From Thermodesulfobacterium geofontis OPF15 (GTDB taxonomy: Bacteria; Desulfobacterota; Thermodesulfobacteria; Thermodesulfobacteriales; Thermodesulfobacteriaceae), in the NCBI RefSeq assembly GCF_000215975.1, contig NC_015682.1:682001-746000 (forward strand): 64,000 bases of DNA, in the 5' to 3' direction. Both the position numbers and the translations under genes were made by a program. Position 1 is the stretch's first letter; each line of letters starts with the position of its first letter. The notes beneath the pieces are model-generated. The model searched no databases, was not told the origin of the DNA, and was given only the letters and a program-made list of their open reading frames with translations. This document shows, in pieces, positions 24,613 to 33,678 of the stretch.

Positions 24613-25908
24613 ATGCAAATAGATGTAATAACGATCTTTCCTGAATATTTTGAATCACCTTTAAAAATTGGTCTTCTTGGTAAGGCTTTAAAAAAAGGGA
24701 TTATAAAAATAAATCTATATAACCTTCGGGACTTTACCGAAGATAAACATAAGGTAGTTGATGACGCACCATTTGGCGGTGGAGAGGGGATGGTTTTTAA
24801 ACCTGAGCCTCTTTATAAAGCAATTTCTCATATTAAAAATTTAGACCCCTCAGCTTGGATAATATATCTTTCTCCACAAGGAGAAGTTTTAAACCAAAAA
24901 ATAGCTGAAAGGCTTTCTAAAAAGGAACATCTTGTTCTTATATGTGGAAGATATGAGGGAATTGATGAAAGGATAAGGGCTAATTTTATTGATGAAGAGA
25001 TTTCTATAGGTGATTATGTAGTTTTTGGAGGAGAAGTAGCAAGTTTGGTTCTCATAGAAACTTTAGCAAGACTTATTCCTGGAGTTGTTGGCAAAAAAGA
25101 TTCAGTTGAAAAAGAATCTTTTTCAACTGGGCTTTTAAAATATCCCTGTTATACTCGCCCAAGAAATTTTATGGGATATGAAGTTCCAGAAATTCTTTTA
25201 AGTGGAAATCATGCTGAAATAGAAAAATATAGAAGAAAGCTCTCCTTAGAGATAACCCTTAAAAGAAAACCCTATTTATTTAAATCAGTAGAACTTACAG
25301 AGGAAGATAGAAAATTTTTAGCAGAACTATTAAAATCTCAACGCCTTTATATTTTTTTAGTTCATTATCCAGTTTTTAATAAAAAGGGAGAAAAAATAGC
25401 TTCAGCTATAACTAATCTTGACCTTCACGACTTATCAAGACTTGCAAGGACTTACGGGGTAAAAGGTGTTTTTATTATTCAGCCCTTAGAAGATCAAAGA
25501 AAATTGGCAGAAGAATTAATTGAATATTGGTTAAATAAAAAGGGAGCTCAATATAATCCTTTAAGAAAATCAGCTATAGAGCTTATAAAATTATTTGAAA
25601 CTTTAGATTCAGCTATTTCAGAAGTAGAAAAAATAGAAGGTGAAAAACCGGTACTTTTAGGGACAGATGCCTCTCCTAAAAGAAAGTATATAAGCTGTGA
25701 AGAGGTAAGAAAGATTTTATGGGAAAAACCTGTGGTGTTGGTTTTAGGAACAGCTTGGGGTCTTTGTGATGAGGTGCTTGATAGATGTGATTACTTTTTA
25801 GAGCCTATTTGGGGAAGACTTGATCCTTATAATCACCTTTCGGTTCGCTCTGCAGCCTCTATTTTTATAGACAGAATTCTTGGTATTTACAGTTTTTATA
25901 AAAAATAA
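24613..25908 (+). CDS. trmD: tRNA (guanine37-N1)-methyltransferase fused to a second SPOUT-type RNA methyltransferase
   Basis: 431 residues; TrmD alone is about 240. Residues 1 to about 240 are TrmD: MQIDVITIFPEYF, VDDAPFGGGEGMV, the knot segment ICGRYEGIDER and SIGDYVVFGGE. It methylates G37 of tRNAs that read CNN-type codons. Residues from about 243 (DNA about 25339) form a second domain with IFLVHYPVFNKKGE, VVLVLGTAWGL and YNHLSVRSAASIFIDRILG. That matches the PF09936 (TM1570-like) RNA methyltransferase family, usually the separate gene just after trmD. I see no frame break at the joint. The target of the second domain is unknown. Confidence 0.93.
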   Translation: MQIDVITIFPEYFESPLKIGLLGKALKKGIIKINLYNLRDFTEDKHKVVDDAPFGGGEGMVFKPEPLYKAISHIKNLDPSAWIIYLSPQGEVLNQKIAERLSKKEHLVLICGRYEGIDERIRANFIDEEISIGDYVVFGGEVASLVLIETLARLIPGVVGKKDSVEKESFSTGLLKYPCYTRPRNFMGYEVPEILLSGNHAEIEKYRRKLSLEITLKRKPYLFKSVELTEEDRKFLAELLKSQRLYIFLVHYPVFNKKGEKIASAITNLDLHDLSRLARTYGVKGVFIIQPLEDQRKLAEELIEYWLNKKGAQYNPLRKSAIELIKLFETLDSAISEVEKIEGEKPVLLGTDASPKRKYISCEEVRKILWEKPVVLVLGTAWGLCDEVLDRCDYFLEPIWGRLDPYNHLSVRSAASIFIDRILGIYSFYKK

Positions 25909-25913
25909 AATTA

Positions 25914-25932
25914 TCGCACTTACGAAGTGCGA
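25914..25932. promoter_or_regulatory. Perfect hairpin/palindrome ahead of the copper genes
   Basis: TCGCACTT-ACG-AAGTGCGA gives an 8-bp perfect stem with a 3-base loop, ending at the AAAGGAGGG ribosome site of the copper chaperone gene. It is not followed by T residues, so it is unlikely to be a terminator. It could be an operator or an RNA hairpin that modulates translation. The 9-mer AAGTGCGAA recurs at 28349, upstream of the biotin carboxylase gene. Confidence 0.6.
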
Positions 25933-25943
25933 AAGGAGGGTTT

Positions 25944-26153
25944 ATGTCTTATAAGATAGAGATTAAAATAACAGGGATGAGTTGTGAGCATTGTGTAAAA
26001 AGAGTAAAAGAAGCTTTATCAAAAATTGAAGGGGTAAAGGAGGTATCTGTAGATTTATATTCAGCAAAGGGATACATAATTAGTGAAAAAGAAATACCCC
26101 TTAGTCTTATAAAGGAGGTTTTGGAAAGGGAAGGATATGGAATTAAAGAATAG
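25944..26153 (+). CDS. copZ: Heavy-metal-associated (copper chaperone) protein
   Basis: 69 residues, a single HMA domain. The metal site GMSCEHC has the usual CxxC, followed by VKRVKEALSKIEGV. It would carry Cu(I) in the cytoplasm to the ATPase encoded 13 bases downstream. A strong AAAGGAGGG precedes the ATG. Copper is inferred from the CPC motif of the neighbour. Confidence 0.9.
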   Translation: MSYKIEIKITGMSCEHCVKRVKEALSKIEGVKEVSVDLYSAKGYIISEKEIPLSLIKEVLEREGYGIKE

Positions 26154-26166
26154 TTAAGGAGCTTAT

Positions 26167-28320
26167 ATGGAAAATAAAGAATATAAAAGATCTTTTATAG
26201 TAACAGGGTTAACCTGTATAAATTGTGTTCGAAGAGTAGAAAAAGCTTTAAAAAGTATTGAGGGGGTTAAGTTTGCTTCGGTAAATTTAGCTACCTCAAC
26301 TGGATTTATAATTTCAGAAAGAGAAATTACTTTTAAGGAGATTGAAGAAGCTGTTAAGTCTGCAGGTTATGGAGTTTCAGAAGAGAAATTAGAGGATATA
26401 GAAAAAAAGCGGTATTCACAAAATAAAAAGAACTTAATCATTGCTTGGTTTTTTACGGGTCCTTTAATCATTTTAATGAGTTTACATATGTTTTCTCATC
26501 ATAAAATTCCTTACTTTTCCTTTTTAGAGGCTTTTTTAGGTGGTGCAGTTATTTTTTATGCAGGGAAAAGTACTTTAAGAAGTGCTTACATAGCTCTTAG
26601 TCATAAACATTCCAATATGGATGTTCTTGTGTCTATAGGAGCTTTTGTATCTTGGCTAACTTCAATTTTAGAGATCCTAAGATTTCCTATAATGTCTTTT
26701 GGTGCTTTAGGTGCCATGATAATGGCATTTCATGTTACAGGAAGGTTTATTGAAACCTACATTCGGGATAGAGCTGCTAAAGAATTAAAGGATCTTCTAA
26801 AATTACAAGCCAAAGAAGTAAGGATTTTAGAGGGGGAAAGTGAAATATATGTTCCTATTAAGGCAGTTAAAAAGGATTCTATAGCGGTAGTTAAACCTGG
26901 AGAAAAAATTCCTATTGATGGAATTATAATTGAGGGTAAATCTCTTATAGATGAATCCACAATTACTGGAGAACCTATTCCTGTTTTAAAGAAAAAAGGA
27001 GATGAAGTTATAGGTGGGGCTTTTAATTTATCAGGACCTTTAAAGATAAAAATTACTCAGGTAGGAGAAGATACTTATCTTTCAAAAATGATCAAATTAA
27101 TTTTGGAAGCTCAGGGGACAAAAGTTCCTATCCAAGCTTTTGCAGATAAAATTACTAATATATTTGTGCCTTTAGTGATAATTTTATCTATTTTGTCTGC
27201 AACCTTTTGGTATTTTAATTTTTATAAACTTTATCCTTATTTAGAAAAAATTAAAAATTTTTTACCATGGATAATCTTAACTCATAATTCCTTATCCTTT
27301 TCTGTTTTTGTTTTTATTTCTACTTTAATTATTGCGTGTCCTTGTGCACTTGGATTAGCAACCCCTATGGCACTTATAAAAGCTACTGGATTGGCAGGAA
27401 AAAAGGGACTTTTGATAAAAAATGCAGAGGCTATTCAAACCTCAAAGGAACTTAAAGTAATTCTTACTGACAAAACAGGAACATTAACAGAAGGAAATCC
27501 AAAGGTAGTTGAGCACAATTTAAGTGAAGAACTTCTTAAAATAGTTGCAAGCATTGAGAAAAATTCTCATCATCCTTTAGCTAATGCAATAAGTAAACTC
27601 ACAGAAAATTATTTAGAAATAGAAAAAATAGAAGAAATTGCAGGAGAGGGGATAAAGGGGGTTTACAAAGGTAAAGAATATTTCATTGGGAAACCCAAAG
27701 ATGATAAAATTTATGAATCCCTTTTAAAAGATGGAAAGATAATTATAGAAGTAAGAGAAAATAATAAGATTTTAGGTTATTTAGCTATAGAAGACCCTAT
27801 AAGAGAAGATTCTTATAAAGCTATTCAAAAATTAAAATTTCTGGGAATAAAAATAGTTATGGTAACAGGAGACAATTATGAAACTGCAAATTTTGTTGCC
27901 AAAAAACTTGGTATAGAGGAAGTCTTTGCTCGCATAAAACCTGATGAAAAGCTTAATATAGTTAGAAAATATCAAGGTTTAGAGAATAAAGTAGCTTTCA
28001 TAGGTGATGGAATAAATGATGCGCCAGCTTTAAAAGGAGCAGATATAGGGATAGCTATAGGTTCAGGAACAGATCTTGCTATAGAAAGTGCAGATATAAT
28101 AATTATTAAAGGAGGGATTTCAAAAGTGGTTGATATGGTTATTCTTTCTCAAAAAACCTTCTCTATAATAAAACAAAATTTATTTTGGGCATTTTTTTAT
28201 AATTTAATAGCTATACCCATTGCTATGATGGGATTTTTAAACCCGCTCATAGCTGAGATAGCTATGATTTTTAGTTCTATAAATGTTACTTTAAATTCTT
28301 TAAGAATAAAGGTTCTTTAA
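26167..28320 (+). CDS. copA: Copper-translocating P1B-type ATPase
   Basis: 717 residues. An N-terminal HMA domain has C17xxC20 (GLTCINC). The core has about eight membrane helices, the transport motif CPCALGLATPM near residue 390, the phosphorylation site DKTGTLTEG, HHPLANAI for nucleotide binding, TGES-type STITGEP and the hinge GDGINDAPAL. CPC marks the Cu(I)/Ag(I) subgroup that exports copper across the inner membrane. An insert between two membrane segments (about residues 345-375) is lysine-rich and slightly long. Confidence 0.94.
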   Translation: MENKEYKRSFIVTGLTCINCVRRVEKALKSIEGVKFASVNLATSTGFIISEREITFKEIEEAVKSAGYGVSEEKLEDIEKKRYSQNKKNLIIAWFFTGPLIILMSLHMFSHHKIPYFSFLEAFLGGAVIFYAGKSTLRSAYIALSHKHSNMDVLVSIGAFVSWLTSILEILRFPIMSFGALGAMIMAFHVTGRFIETYIRDRAAKELKDLLKLQAKEVRILEGESEIYVPIKAVKKDSIAVVKPGEKIPIDGIIIEGKSLIDESTITGEPIPVLKKKGDEVIGGAFNLSGPLKIKITQVGEDTYLSKMIKLILEAQGTKVPIQAFADKITNIFVPLVIILSILSATFWYFNFYKLYPYLEKIKNFLPWIILTHNSLSFSVFVFISTLIIACPCALGLATPMALIKATGLAGKKGLLIKNAEAIQTSKELKVILTDKTGTLTEGNPKVVEHNLSEELLKIVASIEKNSHHPLANAISKLTENYLEIEKIEEIAGEGIKGVYKGKEYFIGKPKDDKIYESLLKDGKIIIEVRENNKILGYLAIEDPIREDSYKAIQKLKFLGIKIVMVTGDNYETANFVAKKLGIEEVFARIKPDEKLNIVRKYQGLENKVAFIGDGINDAPALKGADIGIAIGSGTDLAIESADIIIIKGGISKVVDMVILSQKTFSIIKQNLFWAFFYNLIAIPIAMMGFLNPLIAEIAMIFSSINVTLNSLRIKVL

Positions 28321-28388
28321 GAATAAAAATGGCATGTTATAGTTTAAAAAGTGCGAACTTAAAATTATTGAAATAGCAGGAGGGAAAA

Positions 28389-29843
28389 ATGAGGAAAATT
28401 AAAAAAGTTCTTATTGCTAATAGAGGGGTTCCAGCCGTAAGAATTATGAATACTTGTAGAGATAAAAGAATAAAAACAGTTGCTATTTATAGCACACCTG
28501 ATAGACTTTCCTACCATGTATTTTTAGCAGATGAAGCAGTTCATATTGGAGAGGGTCCTCCTCAGGAATCTTATCTAAATATGGAAAAAATTATTAAAGC
28601 AGCTTTAGAAAGAGGTTGTGATGCTATTCATCCAGGATGGGGTTTTTTAGCAGAAAATCCAGATTTTGCAGAAATGGTTGAGTCAGCTGGTCTTATTTGG
28701 GTGGGACCTCCTGCAGAGGTAATTCGTTTAATGGGAGATAAAATAAGAGCAAAAAAAATTGCTCAAAGAGCTAATATTCCAACAATTCCAGCATTATTGA
28801 AAGTAAATACAGTAGAAGATATTCTTAAATGGATGGAGGAAGAAGAAATTGAATTTCCTATAATGATTAAAGCAGCCGCAGGTGGTGGTGGGAAAGGAAT
28901 GGTAAGGGTTGATAGAAAAGAGGCACTTCCTTTATCTCTTGAAAAGGCTAAATCTGAAGCCAAAAAAGCTTTCGGAGACGATACCGTTTTTGTAGAAAAA
29001 TATATTCAAGGAGGAAGACATATTGAAGTTCAAATATGTGGAGATAAATATGGAAAAATAGTTCATCTTTACGAAAGAGAATGTACTATTCAGAGAAGGA
29101 ATCAAAAAATCTTAGAAGAGGCTCCCTCTCCAAGCATTAATGATGATTTAAGACAAGAAATATGCTTTACTGCTATAAGGTTTATGAGAGAAATTGGCTA
29201 TTCCTCTGTCGGAACAGTAGAATTTTTGTTTGATCCTAAAACTAAAAAATTTTACTTTTTAGAGGTTAACACAAGACTTCAAGTAGAACATGGAATAACA
29301 GAACTTGCAACAGGACTTGATATAGTAGGTCTTATGTTTGATATTGCAGAGGGTAAAAGACTTCCTTTTTCTCAGGAAGATATCGTTCCTAACAGACATG
29401 CTATTGAAGTAAGAATTAATGCAGAAGACCCCAAAAATTTTAATCCTTCCTTTGGAACTATTACCAGACTTGAAATTCCACAAGGACCAGGCATAAGAGT
29501 ATCTTCTGGAGTTTATGAGGGAGCAGAAGTTCCACCTTATTATGATTCTCTTATAATGCTTGTCATGTCCGCAGGAGCAGATAGAAACGAAGCAATAAGA
29601 GTTATGGATAGAGCATTAAGTAGAGGATTGAGAGTGGAAGGAATTAAAACTACAGCTCCTTTGCTTTTGAGTATTATTAGACATCCAGAATTTATTAAAG
29701 GAAATTTTTCAACTAGATTTATTGAAGAACATTATGAAGAGTTGCTTTCTATGTTTAAAGAAAAAACTCCTGATGATGAAGTATTAAAAATAGCTCAATA
29801 TATAGCTGAAATATCAGCTCTCGGACCCCAGAGTTGGATGTAA
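28389..29843 (+). CDS. pycA: Pyruvate carboxylase subunit A (biotin carboxylase)
   Basis: 484 residues of the ATP-grasp biotin carboxylase family. Motifs are ANRGVPAVRI at the start, HPGWGFLAENP, IKAAAGGGGKGMV (ATP lid), YIQGGRHIEVQ, ERECTIQRRNQK and EVNTRLQVEHG. It carboxylates biotin with ATP and bicarbonate. The next gene, 19 bases on, is a carboxyltransferase with a biotin domain, which assigns this as PycA of a two-subunit pyruvate carboxylase rather than AccC. Small changes such as VPAVRI for the usual IAVRI are seen. GGAGGG precedes the ATG. Confidence 0.88.
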   Translation: MRKIKKVLIANRGVPAVRIMNTCRDKRIKTVAIYSTPDRLSYHVFLADEAVHIGEGPPQESYLNMEKIIKAALERGCDAIHPGWGFLAENPDFAEMVESAGLIWVGPPAEVIRLMGDKIRAKKIAQRANIPTIPALLKVNTVEDILKWMEEEEIEFPIMIKAAAGGGGKGMVRVDRKEALPLSLEKAKSEAKKAFGDDTVFVEKYIQGGRHIEVQICGDKYGKIVHLYERECTIQRRNQKILEEAPSPSINDDLRQEICFTAIRFMREIGYSSVGTVEFLFDPKTKKFYFLEVNTRLQVEHGITELATGLDIVGLMFDIAEGKRLPFSQEDIVPNRHAIEVRINAEDPKNFNPSFGTITRLEIPQGPGIRVSSGVYEGAEVPPYYDSLIMLVMSAGADRNEAIRVMDRALSRGLRVEGIKTTAPLLLSIIRHPEFIKGNFSTRFIEEHYEELLSMFKEKTPDDEVLKIAQYIAEISALGPQSWM

Positions 29844-29862
29844 GAAAAGAAGGAGGTGGGGC

Positions 29863-31929
29863 ATGAGTTATATATTTGTAAAACCAGGAATGAGCCCAAA
29901 GGAAATAGTTAAAAAAGTAAGGGAACTTCCAGGAGTATGTTTTGTTTCTGTAGGTATGAGAGATGCAGGGCAATCGGATTATAAAAATCGTTTAAGAATG
30001 TATGATCTTAAAACTTTAGCTCCTTATTATAATGAAATGGGGCTTTTTGCAGCAGAATGTCATGGTGGAGCAAGATGGCATGTTGGAATAATGAATAGGA
30101 GAGAGAGTCCCTTTGAAGAAATAGAAATTTTGAGAAAGCTTATGCCTAATGTTTTACTTCAAACACTTATTCGTGAAACTAATATGTGGGGATATCGTCC
30201 TTATCCTAAAAATATAATTGAATATGTAGTTGAAAGGGTAGATATTGATGTGTGGAGATGTTTTTCTTTTCTCAATGATGTCAGAAATATGAGAACAGTT
30301 GCAGAAGTGGTTATGAAAAGGGGTAAACTTTTTGAACCAGCAATTTCTTATACTGTTGCTCCATGGTTTGATACTAAATATTATATGAAAGTGGTAGATG
30401 AAATTGTTGCTCTTTGCGGAGGTACAGATGAAATAATCTTATGTATTAAAGATATGGCAGGTGTTGGTACAGTTACTTCTATAACAGAATTGATAGATGC
30501 TATAAAACAAAAGTATCCAGATTTAGTGATTAATTATCATAGACACATTACAGATGGACTTGCAATGCCAGTTTTACTTGCAGCAGCTAAAGCAGGAGCA
30601 AAAATCCTTGATGTAGAGGAAGATACCTTAGTAAGATTTTATGGTCATCCGCCAATTTTAGGAGTAGAAGCTTTGTTAAGAGAGCACGGAATTCCGGTCA
30701 ATTTAAATAGAAAAATAGCAGAAAAGGCTGTAGAAAAAGTAAGGGAGTGGATAAGAGATTATGAATGGGCAGAATCACCTTTTAAAGGATTTGATCACAT
30801 GGTAACTAAACATAAAATGCCTGGAGGGGCTTTCCCAAGTTCATTTGAACAAGCTGAAAAAGGAGGATTTTTACATTATATGCCTTATATTTTAAGAGTA
30901 ATGTCTCTCTATAATCAAATTGTAAAATATTTTGATGTAACTCCAGGTTCACAAATTACTTGGGTAACCTGTTGTGGTATAGTAAATAGATACGCTAAGG
31001 AAGCTGGAGAAGAAGGGGTAAAACATGTAATAAGACTTCTTGAGAAATTTGTAGAGGAAAAAAACCAAGATTTTTCTGCTATGGAACCAGAAGAACAAGA
31101 AGAGTTATTGCAATTATTTAGAAATGCTCCTGGTGATTTTAAAAATTTAATTCTTGGACACTATGGTAGACTTCCTGTAGGCTGGCCTGATGAATGGGTT
31201 TATAAAAGCACCTTCGGAGATGAATGGCAAGAAAAAATTAAAGAAAGAAAAGAAACATCGCCCTTAGAGGCAATTCCAGACGAAAATTTAGATATTTTAA
31301 GAAAACAACTTGAAACTGAGCTTGGAAGACCAGCTACAGAGGAAGAATTTATCCTTTATTTAATGCATCCCAAAGATGCTATTGATTTTATTAAATTTAG
31401 AGAAAAATATGGAGATGCACCGTTAGTTTTACCTACTAAGGTTTGGAGAGAAGGACTCAAAAAACCAGGAGATAAAGTAGAATTTGAATATGAAGGAAAA
31501 CCTTACTGCATTGAACTTGTTTCTATAGGTGCAGAAAACGATGGGGTTATTCATGTAGTTTTAAAGGTAAATAATAAAACAAGAGTTTTTGAGGTGAAAA
31601 CACCAAAAGCCAAAAAAGAAGAAATTAGAAAAGCAGTTAAACCAAATGAAATAGGAGCTCCTATTAGTGGAACTGTATGGAGAATAGGGAATCCAAAAAG
31701 AGGAGCTCTTAAGCCAGGAGATATTGTGCATAAAGGTGAAGAAATTGCAAATTTAGAATCTATGAAAATGGAAAATCCCATCATTGCACCCTTTGATGCT
31801 CAAATAGTAGAAATCTGTGTTAAGCTCAATCAGAGGGTAGAAGAAGGACAACTTCTTTTTGTATTACAACCTATTGAGACTGCAAAAATTGAAGAGCCTG
31901 AAGTTAGAATAGAAAACCTGCCCCATTAA
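29863..31929 (+). CDS. pycB: Pyruvate carboxylase subunit B / oxaloacetate decarboxylase alpha-type protein with biotin domain
   Basis: 688 residues. A carboxyltransferase barrel (about 1-300) is followed by the conserved carboxylase domain and a C-terminal biotinyl domain with ESMKMENPI, biotin on K635. IKDMAGVGTVTSITELI and YHRHITDG carry barrel metal-site residues. Paired with PycA it makes oxaloacetate from pyruvate to fill the citric acid or reductive cycle. The sequence alone cannot exclude a sodium-pump decarboxylase alpha chain, but no beta or gamma subunits are nearby and a biotin carboxylase is, favouring carboxylation. Confidence 0.88.
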   Translation: MSYIFVKPGMSPKEIVKKVRELPGVCFVSVGMRDAGQSDYKNRLRMYDLKTLAPYYNEMGLFAAECHGGARWHVGIMNRRESPFEEIEILRKLMPNVLLQTLIRETNMWGYRPYPKNIIEYVVERVDIDVWRCFSFLNDVRNMRTVAEVVMKRGKLFEPAISYTVAPWFDTKYYMKVVDEIVALCGGTDEIILCIKDMAGVGTVTSITELIDAIKQKYPDLVINYHRHITDGLAMPVLLAAAKAGAKILDVEEDTLVRFYGHPPILGVEALLREHGIPVNLNRKIAEKAVEKVREWIRDYEWAESPFKGFDHMVTKHKMPGGAFPSSFEQAEKGGFLHYMPYILRVMSLYNQIVKYFDVTPGSQITWVTCCGIVNRYAKEAGEEGVKHVIRLLEKFVEEKNQDFSAMEPEEQEELLQLFRNAPGDFKNLILGHYGRLPVGWPDEWVYKSTFGDEWQEKIKERKETSPLEAIPDENLDILRKQLETELGRPATEEEFILYLMHPKDAIDFIKFREKYGDAPLVLPTKVWREGLKKPGDKVEFEYEGKPYCIELVSIGAENDGVIHVVLKVNNKTRVFEVKTPKAKKEEIRKAVKPNEIGAPISGTVWRIGNPKRGALKPGDIVHKGEEIANLESMKMENPIIAPFDAQIVEICVKLNQRVEEGQLLFVLQPIETAKIEEPEVRIENLPH

Positions 31930-31954
31930 AAATTTACAAAAGGAGGTATAAAGA

Positions 31955-32737
31955 GTGAAAATTTTTAAATTACTTACGGTTGTTATTCTATTTGTGATAA
32001 TGTTTTTTTATAATGCCTTAGCAGAAGAATATGTTACAGAGGTAAAAGAAAGAACCTTAATTCTTCCTCATTGTAATAAGCTAATAGGAATTATAGCTGC
32101 TAAAAGTTTTAAATGTAAAGCTGCAGCTTGCCAAGGAGGAAAAATTGTTTTCGGGAGAGATTTTGTAATTGAAACAACTCCTCAAGCTTTGGGAGATGGT
32201 CTTGCTGATATGTTAGTTACTGCTCTTGCAAATACAGGGTGTTTTAAAGTAGTTGAGAGAGAGGTTTTAGAGGAAGTAAAACAAGAACTTGAACTAATGG
32301 GAGTTACTCCCAAACAAACTTTAAAGGCTGCAGATTTTATTATAACAGGCGCAGTAACTGCTTTGGAGTTAAATGCTTCAGGAGCAAGTGGTGGAGGATT
32401 AATTATTCCTCTTCCTTGGAAATTTGGAGGAGGGTTAAAACTTGGAAAAGCAAAAGCTCATATAGCTCTTGATATGAGAATAGTTAGAGTTAAAGATGCT
32501 GAGATACTTTCTGCTAAAACAGTAGAGGGGAAGTCAGAAAGATGGAAATTCGGAGTTGCAGCAGGGGGTCTTTTTGGAAGTACAGTAGGTGGTGGTTGGT
32601 TTGAAGCAGTTAAAAATACACCCTTAGAAGAGGCAACTAGAGACCTTATAGCTCAAGCAGTAACCTTAATTGTAAATGAATTAAAATCACAAGCTCCTAA
32701 TGTAATTATTGAACAAAGAGAAATAAAAGGTGAATAG
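31955..32737 (+). CDS. CsgG/HfaB-family secretion or envelope protein
   Basis: 260 residues from a GTG start behind AGGAGG. A signal peptide ends ALA before EE. The body resembles CsgG: GLADMLVTALANTGCFKVVERE, then ADFIITGAVTALE and ALDMRIVRVKDAEIL. CsgG forms the outer-membrane pore for curli. Here the lipobox cysteine expected for CsgG is missing, and no csgA, csgB, csgE or csgF are near. Four cysteines in residues 38-60 are an added oddity. A general CsgG-like envelope role is the safest call. Confidence 0.75.
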   Translation: MKIFKLLTVVILFVIMFFYNALAEEYVTEVKERTLILPHCNKLIGIIAAKSFKCKAAACQGGKIVFGRDFVIETTPQALGDGLADMLVTALANTGCFKVVEREVLEEVKQELELMGVTPKQTLKAADFIITGAVTALELNASGASGGGLIIPLPWKFGGGLKLGKAKAHIALDMRIVRVKDAEILSAKTVEGKSERWKFGVAAGGLFGSTVGGGWFEAVKNTPLEEATRDLIAQAVTLIVNELKSQAPNVIIEQREIKGE

Positions 32738-32759
32738 GAATATTTAAATTTTTAGAAAC

Positions 32760-32787
32760 TTGACAAATTAAAAATTTGTCATAAAGT
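32760..32787 (+). promoter_or_regulatory. Promoter of rplM-rpsI with overlapping dyad
   Basis: TTGACA (32760-32765), a 16-base spacer and TAAAGT (32782-32787). The dyad TGACAAAT-TAAAA-ATTTGTCA (32761-32781) covers the -35 and spacer. This could be an operator or just a hairpin-prone symmetry. Confidence 0.65.
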
Positions 32788-32820
32788 TAAGGTGCTTTAT
32801 TAAAAATGGGAGGGAAAGTT

Positions 32821-33267
32821 ATGTCCTCAATTTTTACTACCCAAACCCCTTGGGTAAAAAAAGAGGAAATTAAAAGAGAATGGTATATAGTTGATGCCAA
32901 AGATAAAATATTAGGAAGACTTGCTTCAAAATTAGCTTATATATTGCAAGGAAAACACCGCCCAGATTATACTCCTCATGTAGACCAAGCTGACTTTATA
33001 GTAGTAATTAATGCTGAGAAAATAAAACTTACAGGAAAAAAGCTTGATCAAAAAGTTTATTGGCGCCATTCTGGATATATGGGAGGTCTTAAATTGGAAA
33101 CTGCTCGTAAACTTTTAGAAAGGAAACCAGAGCAGTTAATTTATTTAGCAGTAAAAAGAATGCTTCCAAGAAATAGGATGAGAAAAAAGCTTTTAAAAAA
33201 GCTTAAAATATATGCAGGAGAAAGTCATCCCCATACAGCCCAAAATCCTAAACCTTTAGAAATTTAG
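32821..33267 (+). CDS. rplM: 50S ribosomal protein L13
   Basis: 148 residues from the ATG at 32821. An in-frame ATG at 32806 lies before the GGGAGGGAAAG ribosome site, so it is rejected. L13 marks are [52 protein letters not shown] and [12 protein letters not shown]. It binds 23S rRNA early in 50S assembly. rpsI follows, the standard pair. Confidence 0.97.
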   Translation: MSSIFTTQTPWVKKEEIKREWYIVDAKDKILGRLASKLAYILQGKHRPDYTPHVDQADFIVVINAEKIKLTGKKLDQKVYWRHSGYMGGLKLETARKLLERKPEQLIYLAVKRMLPRNRMRKKLLKKLKIYAGESHPHTAQNPKPLEI

Positions 33268-33282
33268 GAGGTGGGAAATAAA

Positions 33283-33672
33283 ATGGAAAGAATTTATGCT
33301 ACTGGGAAAAGGAAAACAGCAGTGGCAAGAGTTTGGATATTCCCTGGAAATGGAGAGGTAATTGTAAATGATAAACCATATAAAGAATATTTTTATGATC
33401 ATATTGTAGCTGAAGATATTATTTTAGCTCCCTTCAGAATTTGTAATCTTCTTGGGAAATTTAATGTAAAATGCACAGTTGAAGGTGGAGGAAAATCAGC
33501 CCAGGCTGAAGCTATAAGACATGGGATAGCCAGAGCTTTAGTTTCTTATATGCCAGATTTAAAACCTATCCTCAAAAAAGCTGGATTTCTTACTCGTGAT
33601 CCTCGAGAAAAAGAGAGAAAGAAATACGGACTTAGAGGAGCAAGAAGAGGACAACAATACTCTAAACGTTAA
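33283..33672 (+). CDS. rpsI: 30S ribosomal protein S9
   Basis: 129 residues from the ATG at 33283, 9 bases after TAGGAGG; an earlier GTG at 33271 overlaps that site and is rejected. It has the S9 opening YATGKRKTAVARVW, the middle VEGGGKSAQAEAIRHGIARAL and the basic end GLRGARRGQQYSKR, whose tail reaches the P-site tRNA. argC starts 6 bases later. Confidence 0.97.
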   Translation: MERIYATGKRKTAVARVWIFPGNGEVIVNDKPYKEYFYDHIVAEDIILAPFRICNLLGKFNVKCTVEGGGKSAQAEAIRHGIARALVSYMPDLKPILKKAGFLTRDPREKERKKYGLRGARRGQQYSKR

Positions 33673-33678
33673 ATTTTT

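Noticed and set aside
25914-25932. Terminator of the trmD operon
   Set aside because: The hairpin is not followed by a T run and abuts a ribosome binding site.
29863-31929. Sodium-pump oxaloacetate decarboxylase alpha chain
   Set aside because: No beta or gamma subunits are near, while a biotin carboxylase directly precedes it, so pyruvate carboxylase B is more likely.
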